The position numbers were made by a program, and so were the translations under genes. From Lapillicoccus jejuensis (GTDB lineage: Bacteria; Actinomycetota; Actinomycetes; Actinomycetales; Dermatophilaceae), in assembly GCF_006715055.1 (NCBI RefSeq), contig NZ_VFMN01000001.1, positions 434,001 to 498,000 on the forward strand: a DNA stretch of 64,000 bases, given 5' to 3'. Below, piece after piece: positions 44,382-52,858 of this stretch. The notes under the pieces are model-generated. The model searched no databases, had not been told where the DNA came from, and saw only the letters and a list, made by a program, of their open reading frames with translations. The stretch's first letter is position 1. Each line of letters starts with the position of its first letter.

Positions 44382-45287
44382 ATGGCACCCACCCGACGCT
44401 CACTCCTCGCCCTGCCGCTCCTCGCGTTCCTGGCTCTCGGTCCGGCCACCGCGGCCGCCCCCACCTCCACCACGGCTCCGGCCGCGTCGACCGACCGGGC
44501 CTTCGCCGCCCTCGAGCGGACCCACGACGCCACGCTGGGGGTGACGGCCGTCGACACGGGGACGGGCCGCACCGTGTCCTGGCGGCCCGGCACCCGGTTC
44601 CCGTTCGCCTCGACGAACAAGACGTTCATCGCGGCCGCGGTGCTCGACCGCTCGAGCGAGGCGGACCTCGACGTCGTCGTCCGCTACACGCGGGCCGACC
44701 TGCTGGCCTACGCGCCGATCACCAGCCGCTTCGTCGACACGGGGATGACGGTGCGCGAGCTGCTCGACGCCGCGCTGCGCTTCAGCGACAACACGGCCGC
44801 GAACCTGCTCGTCGAGCGGGTCGGCGGTCCCGCGGCGGTGCAGGCCTGGCTGCGCGCGCACGGCGACCGGGTCACCCGCGTGGACCGCGTCGAGCCGGGG
44901 CTCAACGAGGCCCTGCCCGGCGACCCGCGCGACACGACGACGCCGGCGCAGTTCGCGCAGGACGTGCGCGACGTCGTCCTCGGGTCCGACCTCGCCCTGG
45001 CCGACCGGACGCTGCTGCGCGACCTCATGCTCGGTTGCACCACGGGCGACGGCACGGTCCGCGCCGGCGTCGACCCCGCGTGGCCGGTGGCCGACAAGAC
45101 CGGGACGGGCGAGTACGGCGTCCGCGACGACGTCGCCGTCGTCTACCCGGCGGGTCGGGCGCCGGTCGTCGTCACCGTGTTCACCCGTCAGGACGCTCCG
45201 GACGCCACACCCGCCGACGCGCTCGTGGCGGCGGCCACCCGGGTCGCCGTCGACCGCCTGGTCGGCGGGGCCGGGCGGGCGGGCTAG
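44382..45287 (+). CDS. bla: Class A beta-lactamase, Tat-exported
   Basis: 301 residues. The twin-arginine signal APTRRSLLALPLLAFLALGPATA ends in an AxA-type site. Catalytic motifs: S70 and K73 in FASTNKTF, SDN in RFSDNTAANLL, Glu166 and Asn170 in RVEPGLNEALPGD (spacing from SDN is exactly that of class A enzymes), and KTG in VADKTGTGEYG. It hydrolyses beta-lactams outside the membrane. The ATG at 44382 starts at the signal; an in-frame ATG at 44355 is possible. Divergent from lysR; ends with a 4-base overlap with the opposing hydrolase gene. Spectrum cannot be told from sequence. Confidence 0.93.
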   Translation: MAPTRRSLLALPLLAFLALGPATAAAPTSTTAPAASTDRAFAALERTHDATLGVTAVDTGTGRTVSWRPGTRFPFASTNKTFIAAAVLDRSSEADLDVVVRYTRADLLAYAPITSRFVDTGMTVRELLDAALRFSDNTAANLLVERVGGPAAVQAWLRAHGDRVTRVDRVEPGLNEALPGDPRDTTTPAQFAQDVRDVVLGSDLALADRTLLRDLMLGCTTGDGTVRAGVDPAWPVADKTGTGEYGVRDDVAVVYPAGRAPVVVTVFTRQDAPDATPADALVAAATRVAVDRLVGGAGRAG

Positions 45288-46330
45288 CGCAGCAGGGCGG
45301 CGATCTCGTCGGCGACGGCCTGCGGGGCGGCGAGGGGGATGCCGTGGCCGACGCCGTCGAGCGGCACCTCGCGGGTGGTGCCGCCGGCGGCGGCGTACCG
45401 GCGCAGGACCGCCCGGGTCTGGGCGGCCATCGGCTGCGGCGGCATGACGTCGGCGCCGGGCCACCCGGGCACGGCGCCGAGCTGCCCGAGGGTCGCCAGG
45501 TCGAACATCGACGCGTCGCCGACGACCTGGTCGGCGGTGCCGTGGACCCAGGTGACCGGCGGCTTGGGCTCGACGTCGACGATGCCCGAGGCGTCGTACC
45601 AGCGCGGCGACATGGCGTTGAGGATGCCGCGGGTGCCCGGCGCGAAGCCGGGCCAGTGCTCCGAGGTCGTCGAGTCGCCCGGGTAGTGGTCCTCGCCGAG
45701 GGCGACCCGCAGCATCTCGTCGACGAGCAGGTCCTCGTCGACCTCGTCCGCGCGGTCGCCGGCGCCGAAGAAGGCCCGGTGGACCGCGCGGGCGCTGTTG
45801 GGGTCCTCCCCGCCGCGGTCGCCGGACCGGACGCTGGCGACGAAGGCCGGGGAGGCGCCGCCCCCACCGGTGCCCGCGGCATCGTCGGTGCACGGCTCGC
45901 CGTCCTCGCCCCTCGTGCCCCCGAACCCGTACGGCGACAGCGGCGCCACGAGCACGACGCCCGCCAGGTCGCCGGGGTGCAGGAGCAGGTGCTGCTGCAG
46001 CACGCCGCCGCCCATCGACCAGCCGGCGGCGACGACGTCGTCGCGGCCCGTCCAGCCGACCGCCTCGAGGAGGGCGTGCAGGTCGTCGCAGAGGTCGCCG
46101 AGACCGCGGGTGGCGTCGACCGGCGCGCTCTCGGTGCGGCCGAACCCGCGAAGGTCGGGCGCGAGGACGCGGGTGTCGGCGGGCAGCAGCGTGGCGACGT
46201 CGCGCCACCAGCCCCCGCTGACGAGGTTGCCGTGGACGAGCAGGACCGGCCGCCCGTCCTGCGGGCCGCCCGCCCAGACGTGCGTCGTGAGGCGGCTGGT
46301 CGGGACCGTTTGGGGCTCGAGGCTCGGCAC
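45284..46330 (-). CDS. Alpha/beta hydrolase
   Basis: 348 residues. Oxyanion segment LLVHGNLVSGGWWRD, nucleophile elbow GWSMGG (about residue 105), acid region VTWVHGTADQVVGD and a C-terminal His in VGHGIPLAAP. The cap between strands 5 and 6 is large and Gly/Asp-rich. Substrate unknown; such proteins include esterases, haloperoxidase-like and dehalogenase-like enzymes. Converges on bla. Confidence 0.85.
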   Translation of the reverse strand: MPSLEPQTVPTSRLTTHVWAGGPQDGRPVLLVHGNLVSGGWWRDVATLLPADTRVLAPDLRGFGRTESAPVDATRGLGDLCDDLHALLEAVGWTGRDDVVAAGWSMGGGVLQQHLLLHPGDLAGVVLVAPLSPYGFGGTRGEDGEPCTDDAAGTGGGGASPAFVASVRSGDRGGEDPNSARAVHRAFFGAGDRADEVDEDLLVDEMLRVALGEDHYPGDSTTSEHWPGFAPGTRGILNAMSPRWYDASGIVDVEPKPPVTWVHGTADQVVGDASMFDLATLGQLGAVPGWPGADVMPPQPMAAQTRAVLRRYAAAGGTTREVPLDGVGHGIPLAAPQAVADEIAALLR

Positions 46331-46356
46331 GACCGCAGTCTGGCAGCGCCGCGCCG

Positions 46357-46406
46357 CTCGTGGGTGGGATCGGTGGGGTCAGGACACCACCGATCCCACC
46401 CACGAG
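46357..46406. terminator. 20-bp perfect hairpin
   Basis: Arms 46357-46376 and 46387-46406 are perfect complements with a 10-base loop. It starts 5 bases past the stop of the reductase gene on the minus strand, so it is probably that gene's terminator, protecting the hydrolase gene downstream. No U-run. Confidence 0.7.
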
Positions 46407-46410
46407 GGCG

Positions 46411-47052
46411 TCATCGCTCGAAGGTCACGTGGACCGTGCCGCTCTCCGAGACCTCGCTGCGGACGGTGTGCTCGGGGGTGAGCAGCCGTACGTCGTCCCA
46501 CAGCCGGCCACCGCGCCCCAGGACGACGGGCGCGAGCGCGACGTGGAGCCGGTCGACGAGTCCCGCGGTGAGGAACTCCCGCACGACGCCGACCCCACCC
46601 CCGACGCGGACGTCCTGCCCGCCGGCGAGCTCCTCGGCGCGCGCGAGCGCCTGCTGCGCGGTCGCGTCGAGGAACTCGAACGACGTGCCGTTGGCGAACT
46701 CGACCCGCTCCCGCGGGGTGTGCGTGAGCACGAGCACGGGGCAGTGGAACGGCGGCTCCTCGCCCCACCAGCCGCGCCAGTCCGGGTCGTCGGGGAAGGA
46801 GTGCAGGCCGAACATCGCCGCCCCCATGACCTCCGCGCCGACACCCTCGAAGTACGCGGCGGCGTACCGGTCGTCGATCCCCGTCGTGCCCCGGCCCTCG
46901 CTGTCGCCGAGGACGCGGGTGCGGAAGGTGCGCGTGCCGACGTAGGCCGCCGTGATGAGCCCCCAGTCGGCGCCCATCGGGTTCTCCGGGGTGGGGTCCG
47001 CCGGCGCGGCGACGCCGTCGAGCGAGAGGTTGAGGTCGACGCGGACGGCCAC
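46411..47052 (-). CDS. Dihydrofolate reductase-like (RibD C-terminal) protein
   Basis: 213 residues. VDLNLSLDGVAAP at the start, a variable middle, and GGQDVRVGGGVGVVREFLTAGLVDRLHVALAPVVLGRGGRLWDD, the RibD_C NADPH-binding half. Related to the 39.1-kb reductase but from another subfamily and not adjacent. The GTG at 47052 has an AGGAG ribosome-binding site 5 bases upstream. Confidence 0.85.
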   Translation of the reverse strand: MAVRVDLNLSLDGVAAPADPTPENPMGADWGLITAAYVGTRTFRTRVLGDSEGRGTTGIDDRYAAAYFEGVGAEVMGAAMFGLHSFPDDPDWRGWWGEEPPFHCPVLVLTHTPRERVEFANGTSFEFLDATAQQALARAEELAGGQDVRVGGGVGVVREFLTAGLVDRLHVALAPVVLGRGGRLWDDVRLLTPEHTVRSEVSESGTVHVTFER

Positions 47053-47169
47053 GGGTTCTCCTGGAGGGCGGTGCGGGTGGGGTGGGCGACCACTGTGGCA
47101 CCGACCGGCGACACCGACCTCGCTATCGTTCCCTCACCGCGGACGGCGGTGGGGACGAGGGGGCGTCGG

Positions 47170-47760
47170 ATGAGCGGGTCCGTGCAGAGGTCGGGCGGGG
47201 CGTCCCGGTGGGGCGGGCGCGACCTCGACGGCGAGCTCGCCGAGCGGTACGTCGCCCGGGTCAACCTCGCGGGGATCCTCCTCGGCGTGGGTCTGGTCTA
47301 CGTCGTCCTGCTGGCCCTGTGGTTCGTCTCCAGGTCGACCTTCTCGCTGCTCGTCGCGGGCCCGATGGGCCTGACGATCCTCTTCGTCTCGGGCTTCTCC
47401 CAGTCCGGCGCCTTCATCACCGGGTCACGGTCGGACCTGCCGACGGTCCGGTCGCTGCGTCGACGGCTGCGAGCGGGCGGCCCGCTCTCCGACGAGGACG
47501 TCCGGCTGGCCGAGGCGCTCGCCCGCGCCACCCTCGGCGCCAGGGTCCGCCGGGGACTCGTGCTCGGGATCGCCGGGGGCCTCGCGGCGGCCGGAGCGGT
47601 GGCCGTCTGGTGGGGCGTGAGCGGAGGGCACCCGTTCCGCGTCGCCGCGTACGGCCTGTTCGCGTTCGCCTTCGTCGTCCAGCTCGTGGTCGTCACCGTC
47701 GTCGCGGGCCGCATCGGCCGGGAGGCCGCGCACGTGTCGCCGTACGGTCGGGGAGACTAG
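47170..47760 (+). CDS. Uncharacterised four-helix membrane protein
   Basis: 196 residues; family not recognised. Four hydrophobic segments (about 35-55, 60-80, 120-142, 150-175) flank a cytosolic-looking charged loop (SLRRRLRAGGPLSDEDVRLAEALARATLGARVRRG). A TATCGT element near 47122 could be its -10. It ends 34 bases before the multi-cold-shock gene, so the two may be co-transcribed. Confidence 0.65.
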   Translation: MSGSVQRSGGASRWGGRDLDGELAERYVARVNLAGILLGVGLVYVVLLALWFVSRSTFSLLVAGPMGLTILFVSGFSQSGAFITGSRSDLPTVRSLRRRLRAGGPLSDEDVRLAEALARATLGARVRRGLVLGIAGGLAAAGAVAVWWGVSGGHPFRVAAYGLFAFAFVVQLVVVTVVAGRIGREAAHVSPYGRGD

Positions 47761-47794
47761 GGAGCCCGACCGTCGTCTCGACTAGGAGTCACCC

Positions 47795-48742
47795 GTGCCC
47801 GAAGGAACCGTCCGCTGGTTCGACACCGACCGGGGCTTCGGCTTCATCGCGCTGGGCGAGGGCGAGGAGGACCTCTTCGTGCACGCGTCCGAGATCCTCG
47901 GCGGCGACGCGACGAGGGTGCTGCGCGAGGGGCAGGTGGTCGAGTTCGAGATCGGTGAGGGTGACCGTGGCCCGCAGGCCCGCCGGGTCCGGGTCGTCGG
48001 CGACCTGGCGGCCGACGCACCGCTCGGCGAGCTCGGCACCGTCGCCTGGTACGAGCCGGCCAAGGGCTACGGCTTCGTCACCCCCGACGGCGGGAGTGAC
48101 GAGGTCTTCCTGCACAGCTCGGCCATCGTGACGGGCGGCGTGGTGACGGAGGGGCAGCGCGTGGCGTTCCTCGTCGTCGACGGGGAGCGCGGACCGCAGG
48201 CCGACCACCTGCTGCCCCTGGGCGCCGAGGCCGCCGCCTCGCCGGTCGCGGCCTCCGACGGGGCGGACGGCACCGTCTCCTGGTTCGACGGCGACAAGGG
48301 CTTCGGCTTCCTCACTCCCCTCTCGGGCGGCCCGGACGTCTTCGTCCACGTGCGCGAGCTGGCCCATGGGCTCCCCGAGCTGCGCGAGGGGGACCGGGTG
48401 ACGTACGACGTCGTCGAGGGGGACCGCGGCCCTCAGGCCCGCGGCGTGCGCCTCGCGGGCGGACCGGCGCCCCGAGGAGGGTCGGCGGCCGCGGCGCCCC
48501 GTGGTCGCTCGGGGCACCGGGAGGGATCCCGTACGCCGGCGCGCGGCGGCCAGGGCGTGGTCGCCCGCTACGACGCGGACCGCGGGTTCGGCTTCATCAC
48601 CCCCGACGCGGGCGGCGAGGACCTCTTCGTGCACGTGTCCGTCGTCCGGGGCGGCGAGGAGCTCTACCCGGGCGACCGCGTCCGCTACCAGGTGAGGCAG
48701 AGCGACCGCGGTCCGCAGGCCGACCGCGTCGAGCGGGTCTGA
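47795..48742 (+). CDS. Protein with four tandem cold-shock domains
   Basis: 315 residues made of four CSDs: about 3-68, 80-142, 158-220 and 254-315. Each has RNP1 (RGFGFI, KGYGFV, KGFGFL, RGFGFI) and RNP2 (LFVHAS, VFLHSS, VFVHVR, LFVHVS), and each ends with a GPQA element. Domain 1 keeps the W-F-D start, 2 has W-Y-E, 3 W-F-D, and 4 has lost the Trp (A-R-Y-D). Domains 3 and 4 are joined by a 33-residue Arg/Gly/Ser/Ala linker with RGG-like spots. Bacterial Csp proteins normally have one CSD of about 67 residues. It probably binds single-stranded RNA or DNA over a long stretch as a chaperone or translation factor. The GTG has AGGAG 6 bases upstream. Confidence 0.92.
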   Translation: MPEGTVRWFDTDRGFGFIALGEGEEDLFVHASEILGGDATRVLREGQVVEFEIGEGDRGPQARRVRVVGDLAADAPLGELGTVAWYEPAKGYGFVTPDGGSDEVFLHSSAIVTGGVVTEGQRVAFLVVDGERGPQADHLLPLGAEAAASPVAASDGADGTVSWFDGDKGFGFLTPLSGGPDVFVHVRELAHGLPELREGDRVTYDVVEGDRGPQARGVRLAGGPAPRGGSAAAAPRGRSGHREGSRTPARGGQGVVARYDADRGFGFITPDAGGEDLFVHVSVVRGGEELYPGDRVRYQVRQSDRGPQADRVERV

Positions 48743-48747
48743 GCCGG

Positions 48748-49421
48748 TCAGCCCGCGCGGAGACCGCCCACCTTCGCGGCGCGTGCTGACAGGTCGCGGA
48801 TGCGCTGCCACACCAGTGCCCGGGGCGCGTCGACCTTGAGGCACGGAGGCAGTCGCCGAGACGGTGCGGGCGGTCGCGCAGGTGGGTGATGGCCTTGTCG
48901 AGGCTCTTCCCCACCGTCGTGCCGTAGGCGTCGACCGCCTTGCGAGCTCCGCCCTCCAGCTCGGCCGTGTCCGGCTTCATCATGGCGCCGTCGATGAGGT
49001 CGCGGCTGAAGGTCGACGTGTCGGCCCAGCGGTCGTCGTTGGCGAGGAGCGTGCTCGCGACCTGGTCGGTCCGCGTGAGGACCCGGACGCCGCAGATCTC
49101 CTGCTCCGGAGAGGGGGTGTCGAGGTCGATGCGTCCCTCGTGGATGACCTCGAGCTTGATCGCGACCCCGGAGACGAGCACGGAGGTCCGGATGCGCCAC
49201 GACAGCGGGTCGGAGACCAGGAAGTCGATGTCGACGGACTCGCGGAACTCGTCGTTCGCGAGGACGATCGCGGTGCCGCCGCCGAACCAGCAGTGGTGCT
49301 CGGCCAGGAGTCGTCCGTCCAGGGTCAGCGGGATCCGTCGCCGTCCTGGCACCGACGACGCCGGCGTCACGAGGCTCGGAGATAGGTCGACAGGGATGCC
49401 AGGGGCCTCACCTCGCTGCAT
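48748..49421 (-). pseudogene. AbiEii-like nucleotidyltransferase with a frameshift
   Basis: The first 190 codons read as an AbiEii/AbiGii toxin-type nucleotidyltransferase: HHCWFGGGTAIVLANDEFRESVDIDFLVSD gives the G-G ... S-x-D-I-D catalytic pattern. Near 48845-48855 the frame changes: the continuing frame turns into Arg/Pro-rich antisense of the cold-shock gene, while the neighbouring frame continues as CLKVDAPRALVWQRIRDLSARAAKVGG and stops properly at 48748. So one base seems lost or gained. No AbiEi-type antitoxin gene adjoins. It looks like a decayed abortive-infection or toxin remnant; a sequencing error is the alternative. Confidence 0.6.
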
Positions 49422-50196
49422 GGAGCTGGTCGTTCTGCACGCCCCGCCGTGGCAGGCCTGGGTGGTCGACAGCGGGACGGCGCCGTACGCGCTGTCCGCG
49501 CTCTACCCCGACGAGCCGCGACCGCCGGGTCCCGAGCCCACGCTCCCGCTGCCCCACCAGCTCCTCGTCGCCACGTCGGGGGACCATCTCGTCCTGGTCG
49601 ACACCGGCCTGCCCGGCTCACCGCCACCGGTCGTGGCGGCCCTGCGGCGCCTGGGGCGCACGCCGTCGGAGGTGACCGCCGTCGTCCTCACGCACCTGCA
49701 CCCGGACCACCTCGGCGGGCTGCTACCCGGTGACGACGGCGGCCCTCCCGCCCTTCCCGACGTCCCCGTCCTGCTCTCCGACCGCGAGTGGGCGTGGGCC
49801 ACCGACGACGACGCGCTCGAGCGGCACCGCGGCCGCGTGGCCGATGCCGTCCGCGCGGTCCGGCCGCTGATCGCCGACCGGGTCGAGCTGCTCCCCGACG
49901 ACGCGACGCCGTACGCCGGTCTGCGCACGCGGCTGGCGCCCGGGCACACCCCGGGGCACCTCGTCGTCGACCTCGGCGAGCCCCCGGTGGTGCGCTACGT
50001 CGCCGACCTCGTGGCCGAGCGACGACAGCTGAGCGAGCCGGCTCTGCGGTCGGGTTTCGATGCGGACGACCACGAGGCGAGGCTGACGGGCGAGCGGGTG
50101 CTGGACGAGACCGCCGCGCTGGGCCTGCGGCTCGTGGGGGCGCACCTGCCGCCCCCGCCGTCGTCGACGAGATCGGTCAGCCCAGGTCATCCGTGA
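49420..50196 (+). CDS. Metallo-beta-lactamase-fold hydrolase
   Basis: 258 residues. The zinc motif THLHPDHLGG (H-x-H-x-D-H) lies at about 92-101, preceded by VLVDTGLPG; further ligands are in APGHTPGHLVVD and probably YVADLV. Family members include lactonases and other hydrolases; the N-acyl-homoserine-lactonase-like layout is possible but not specific. Its ATG shares the CATG with the divergent AbiEii-like gene. Confidence 0.82.
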   Translation: MELVVLHAPPWQAWVVDSGTAPYALSALYPDEPRPPGPEPTLPLPHQLLVATSGDHLVLVDTGLPGSPPPVVAALRRLGRTPSEVTAVVLTHLHPDHLGGLLPGDDGGPPALPDVPVLLSDREWAWATDDDALERHRGRVADAVRAVRPLIADRVELLPDDATPYAGLRTRLAPGHTPGHLVVDLGEPPVVRYVADLVAERRQLSEPALRSGFDADDHEARLTGERVLDETAALGLRLVGAHLPPPPSSTRSVSPGHP

Positions 50197-50331
50197 GGGC
50201 CCGGTTGACGCGTAGGAGCCGCGGCTCCGAACGGGTCACAGAGCGACAGCCTCACCCAGCACTCGCTCCCTCAGATCGGCAGGGCACCGTCAGAGAAGCA
50301 GCCTCGCCAGGGAGTAGTCGGCGACGAACCG

Positions 50332-51417
50332 TCAGACGTTGAAGCGGAACTCCACGACGTCGCCGTCGGCCATGACGTAGTCCTTGCCCTCGATGCGGAC
50401 CTTGCCGGCCGACTTGGCGGCGGCCATCGTGCCGGCCTCGACGAGGTCGTCGTACGAGACGACCTCGGCCTTGATGAACCCGCGCTGGAAGTCGGTGTGG
50501 ATGACGCCGGCGGCCTCGGGGGCGGTGGCGCCCTGCTTGATCGTCCAGGCGCGCGACTCCTTGGGGCCGGCGGTGAGGTAGGTCTGCAGGCCGAGGGTGT
50601 GGAAGCCGACCCGGGCCAGCTGGTCCATCCCGGACTCGGTCGCGCCGACGGACTCGAGCAGCTCCATGGCCTCGTCGGGCTCGAGCTCGGTGAGGTCCAT
50701 CTCGAGCTTGGCGTTGAGGAAGACGGAGTCGGCGGGGGCGACGGACGCGGCCAGCTCGGTCTTGAGCGCCTCGTCGGTCAGCTGCTCCTCGTCGAGGTTG
50801 AAGACGTAGATGAACGGCTTGGTCGTCAGCAGCCCGAGCGAGCGCGCCTCGGCGAGGTCGACGCCCGCCTCGGCCCCGGCGGAGAACAGCGTGTCGCCGG
50901 CCTCGAGGACCTTCTGCGCGGCCTGCGCCTGCTCGAGCGCGGGACGCTTCTCCTTGACGGTCCGCGCCTCCTTCTCCAGCCGCGGCATCGCCTTCTCGAG
51001 GGTCTGCAGGTCGGCGAGGACGAGCTCGGTGTTGATCGTCTCGATGTCCGAGGACGGGCTCACCTTGCCGTCGACGTGGACGACGTCGTCGTCCTGGAAG
51101 ACGCGCACCACCTGGCAGATCGCGTCCGCCTCACGGATGTTGGCCAGGAACTGGTTTCCCAGTCCCTCCCCCACCGACGCGCCGCGGACGATGCCGGCGA
51201 TGTCGACGAACGACACGACAGCCGGCACGACCTTGACGCTGGCGAACAGCTCCGCCAGCTTGTCCAGCCGCGGGTCGGGCAGCGGGACGACGCCGACGTT
51301 GGGCTCGATGGTCGCGAAGGGGTAGTTCGCGGCGAGCACGTCGTTGCGCGTCAGGGCGTTGAAGAGGGTGGACTTGCCGACGTTGGGCAGTCCGACGATG
51401 CCGATGGTGAGGGCCAC
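50332..51417 (-). CDS. ychF: Redox-regulated ATPase YchF (OLA1 family)
   Basis: 361 residues. G1 GLPNVGKSTLFNALT; G4 has the family's altered NLDEE in place of NKxD, which gives ATP preference. C-terminal TGS domain (FHTLGLQTYLTAGPKESRAWTIKQGATAPEAAGVIH ... YVMADGDVVEFRF). It binds ribosomes and takes part in stress control. The GTG at 51417 has TAGACT 9 bases upstream. Confidence 0.95.
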   Translation of the reverse strand: MALTIGIVGLPNVGKSTLFNALTRNDVLAANYPFATIEPNVGVVPLPDPRLDKLAELFASVKVVPAVVSFVDIAGIVRGASVGEGLGNQFLANIREADAICQVVRVFQDDDVVHVDGKVSPSSDIETINTELVLADLQTLEKAMPRLEKEARTVKEKRPALEQAQAAQKVLEAGDTLFSAGAEAGVDLAEARSLGLLTTKPFIYVFNLDEEQLTDEALKTELAASVAPADSVFLNAKLEMDLTELEPDEAMELLESVGATESGMDQLARVGFHTLGLQTYLTAGPKESRAWTIKQGATAPEAAGVIHTDFQRGFIKAEVVSYDDLVEAGTMAAAKSAGKVRIEGKDYVMADGDVVEFRFNV

Positions 51418-51484
51418 GGGATCAGGAGTCTAGTTCCGGTACGGCGCCCCGCGGACCGCCGCCCGCGCGGCGACCCTCCTCCCC

Positions 51485-51490
51485 TACGAT
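51485..51490 (+). promoter_or_regulatory. -10 element (TACGAT) of the 51499 gene
   Basis: TACGAT, eight bases, then the ATG at 51499, with no ribosome-binding site. Confidence 0.5.
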
Positions 51491-51498
51491 CCGGGGCC

Positions 51499-51936
51499 AT
51501 GCCGACCTCGACGCTGCACGACGCCCTCCTCACCCCCGAGCGCCGCCCGCAGGCGGTGGACGCCCTCGTCGGGGTGGTCGACGCCGAGGTCCAGAGCAAG
51601 TCCGGTCTCGGTGGTGCGGCCATCAAGACGGCGTACGGCGCCTCGAAGAAGATCGACGCGCGCCTGGCCCACAAGGCCGTCGGCCGGATGCTGCCCGACT
51701 TCCTCGCCGCGCTGGAGCCCTACTGGGCGCAGTCGACCGGCGACTTCGGCGCGACGCTGGTCGCCCGCCAGGACGAGGTCGCCGAGTCGCTGCTCGCCGT
51801 CACCGACCAGCGCGCCGACAACCCGGCGCACGCCGCCGTCGCCAAGGTCTACGGGATGATCCGCCCGAAGGCGAAGCAGCACGTCACCGCGGCGCTCCCG
51901 CGGCTCGGCGCGACCCTGCAGTCGCTGGCCGGCTGA
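51499..51936 (+). CDS. DUF6918-like conserved protein
   Basis: 145 residues. TLHDALLTPERRPQAVDALVGVVDAEVQSKSGLGGAAIKTAYGASKKIDARLAHKAVGRMLPDF resembles an uncharacterised actinobacterial family (DUF6918 from memory). All-helical, no signal or membrane segment. Function unknown. It converges with the thioesterase gene, whose stop is 1 base away. Confidence 0.65.
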   Translation: MPTSTLHDALLTPERRPQAVDALVGVVDAEVQSKSGLGGAAIKTAYGASKKIDARLAHKAVGRMLPDFLAALEPYWAQSTGDFGATLVARQDEVAESLLAVTDQRADNPAHAAVAKVYGMIRPKAKQHVTAALPRLGATLQSLAG

Positions 51937-51937
51937 G

Positions 51938-52792
51938 TCACCCGGCCGGGGCCCACCCCTCCGGCACCCGCACCCCGCACAGCTGGCGGGAGTGCGCCAC
52001 GAGCCGGCCGCTCGAGTCCCACACCCGCGCGTCCTCCTCCATCGTCGCGTCGGAGAGGACCTCGCTGGTCACCTCGACCCGGAGCCACCCGGGCGCGGGC
52101 CGCGCCCAGACGTGGGCGGTCAGCTCGAGCGTCGGCGCCCACCCGGGGATGCCCAGCTCGAAGGCGACCGGGGGCAGGCCGTCGAGGGCCAGGAGCAGCG
52201 ACGTCGGGTCGGGCTCACGACCGTCGGCGAAGCGGAACCAGCCCCGCATCACCCCGCGCCCGCTCGGCCGCCCCACGGCCCAGCCCACGCACGAGGGGTC
52301 CAGGCGCAGGTCGAGGCGCTGCAGCAAGGTCGAGGAGGCCAGGCCCCCGGGCGGCGCGTCGCCGCTGCCGACGCAGTCCTCCGGGGCCGGCAGGTCGACC
52401 GGCGGTGGCTGGCGGCGCGCGGGGGTGCCGGTGAGGGCGCCGACGCTGACCAGGGAGCGCATCCGGGGCACCGGCGTCCCGTCCTCCCCGGGCTGCTGGA
52501 GGGACACCTGGCCGGTGGTGAGGGTGCGGCCGGGCCGTAGCACCTCGGTGTCGACGACCACCGGGCCGGGCTGGGAGGCGGTGAGGAAGAAGGCGCTCAC
52601 GGCGACGAGGTCGGGGTGGGCGGCGTCACCCTGCTCCGCCAGCTGTCGGTGCAGCGCCTCGACGGCGACGGCCATGACGAGGCCCCCGTTGACCGCCTGG
52701 CCGATCGACCAGCCGTCGGAGAACCGGCCCGCCCAGCGGCCGGGCACCTCGGCGGGGGTCAGGTCGAGGGCGGCGTCGTACTCGCTGGTCAC
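51938..52792 (-). CDS. Double-hotdog acyl-CoA thioesterase family protein
   Basis: 284 residues. Two hotdog halves: N-terminal with WSIGQAVNGGLVMAVAVEALHRQL, the central helix with the G-G-Y-like turn, and C-terminal with PTLELTAHVWARPAPGWLRVEVTSEVLSDATMEEDARVWDSSGRLVAHSRQL. TesB-like proteins release fatty acids from CoA; the chain preference is unknown. The GTG at 52792 is preceded by AGCAAT and 6 bases. Divergent from rmuC. Confidence 0.8.
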   Translation of the reverse strand: MTSEYDAALDLTPAEVPGRWAGRFSDGWSIGQAVNGGLVMAVAVEALHRQLAEQGDAAHPDLVAVSAFFLTASQPGPVVVDTEVLRPGRTLTTGQVSLQQPGEDGTPVPRMRSLVSVGALTGTPARRQPPPVDLPAPEDCVGSGDAPPGGLASSTLLQRLDLRLDPSCVGWAVGRPSGRGVMRGWFRFADGREPDPTSLLLALDGLPPVAFELGIPGWAPTLELTAHVWARPAPGWLRVEVTSEVLSDATMEEDARVWDSSGRLVAHSRQLCGVRVPEGWAPAG

Positions 52793-52858
52793 GGCGCCAT
52801 TGCTACCACGCGGCGCGGCAGGAGGACCGCTGTCGGTGGGGCCTGTCACGCTGCCGCC

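Noticed and set aside
46360-47760. 466-codon plus-strand frame reading into the membrane protein gene
   Set aside because: The part before 47170 is the antisense of the reductase gene, which has a good ribosome-binding site and family motifs. The membrane protein starts at 47170.
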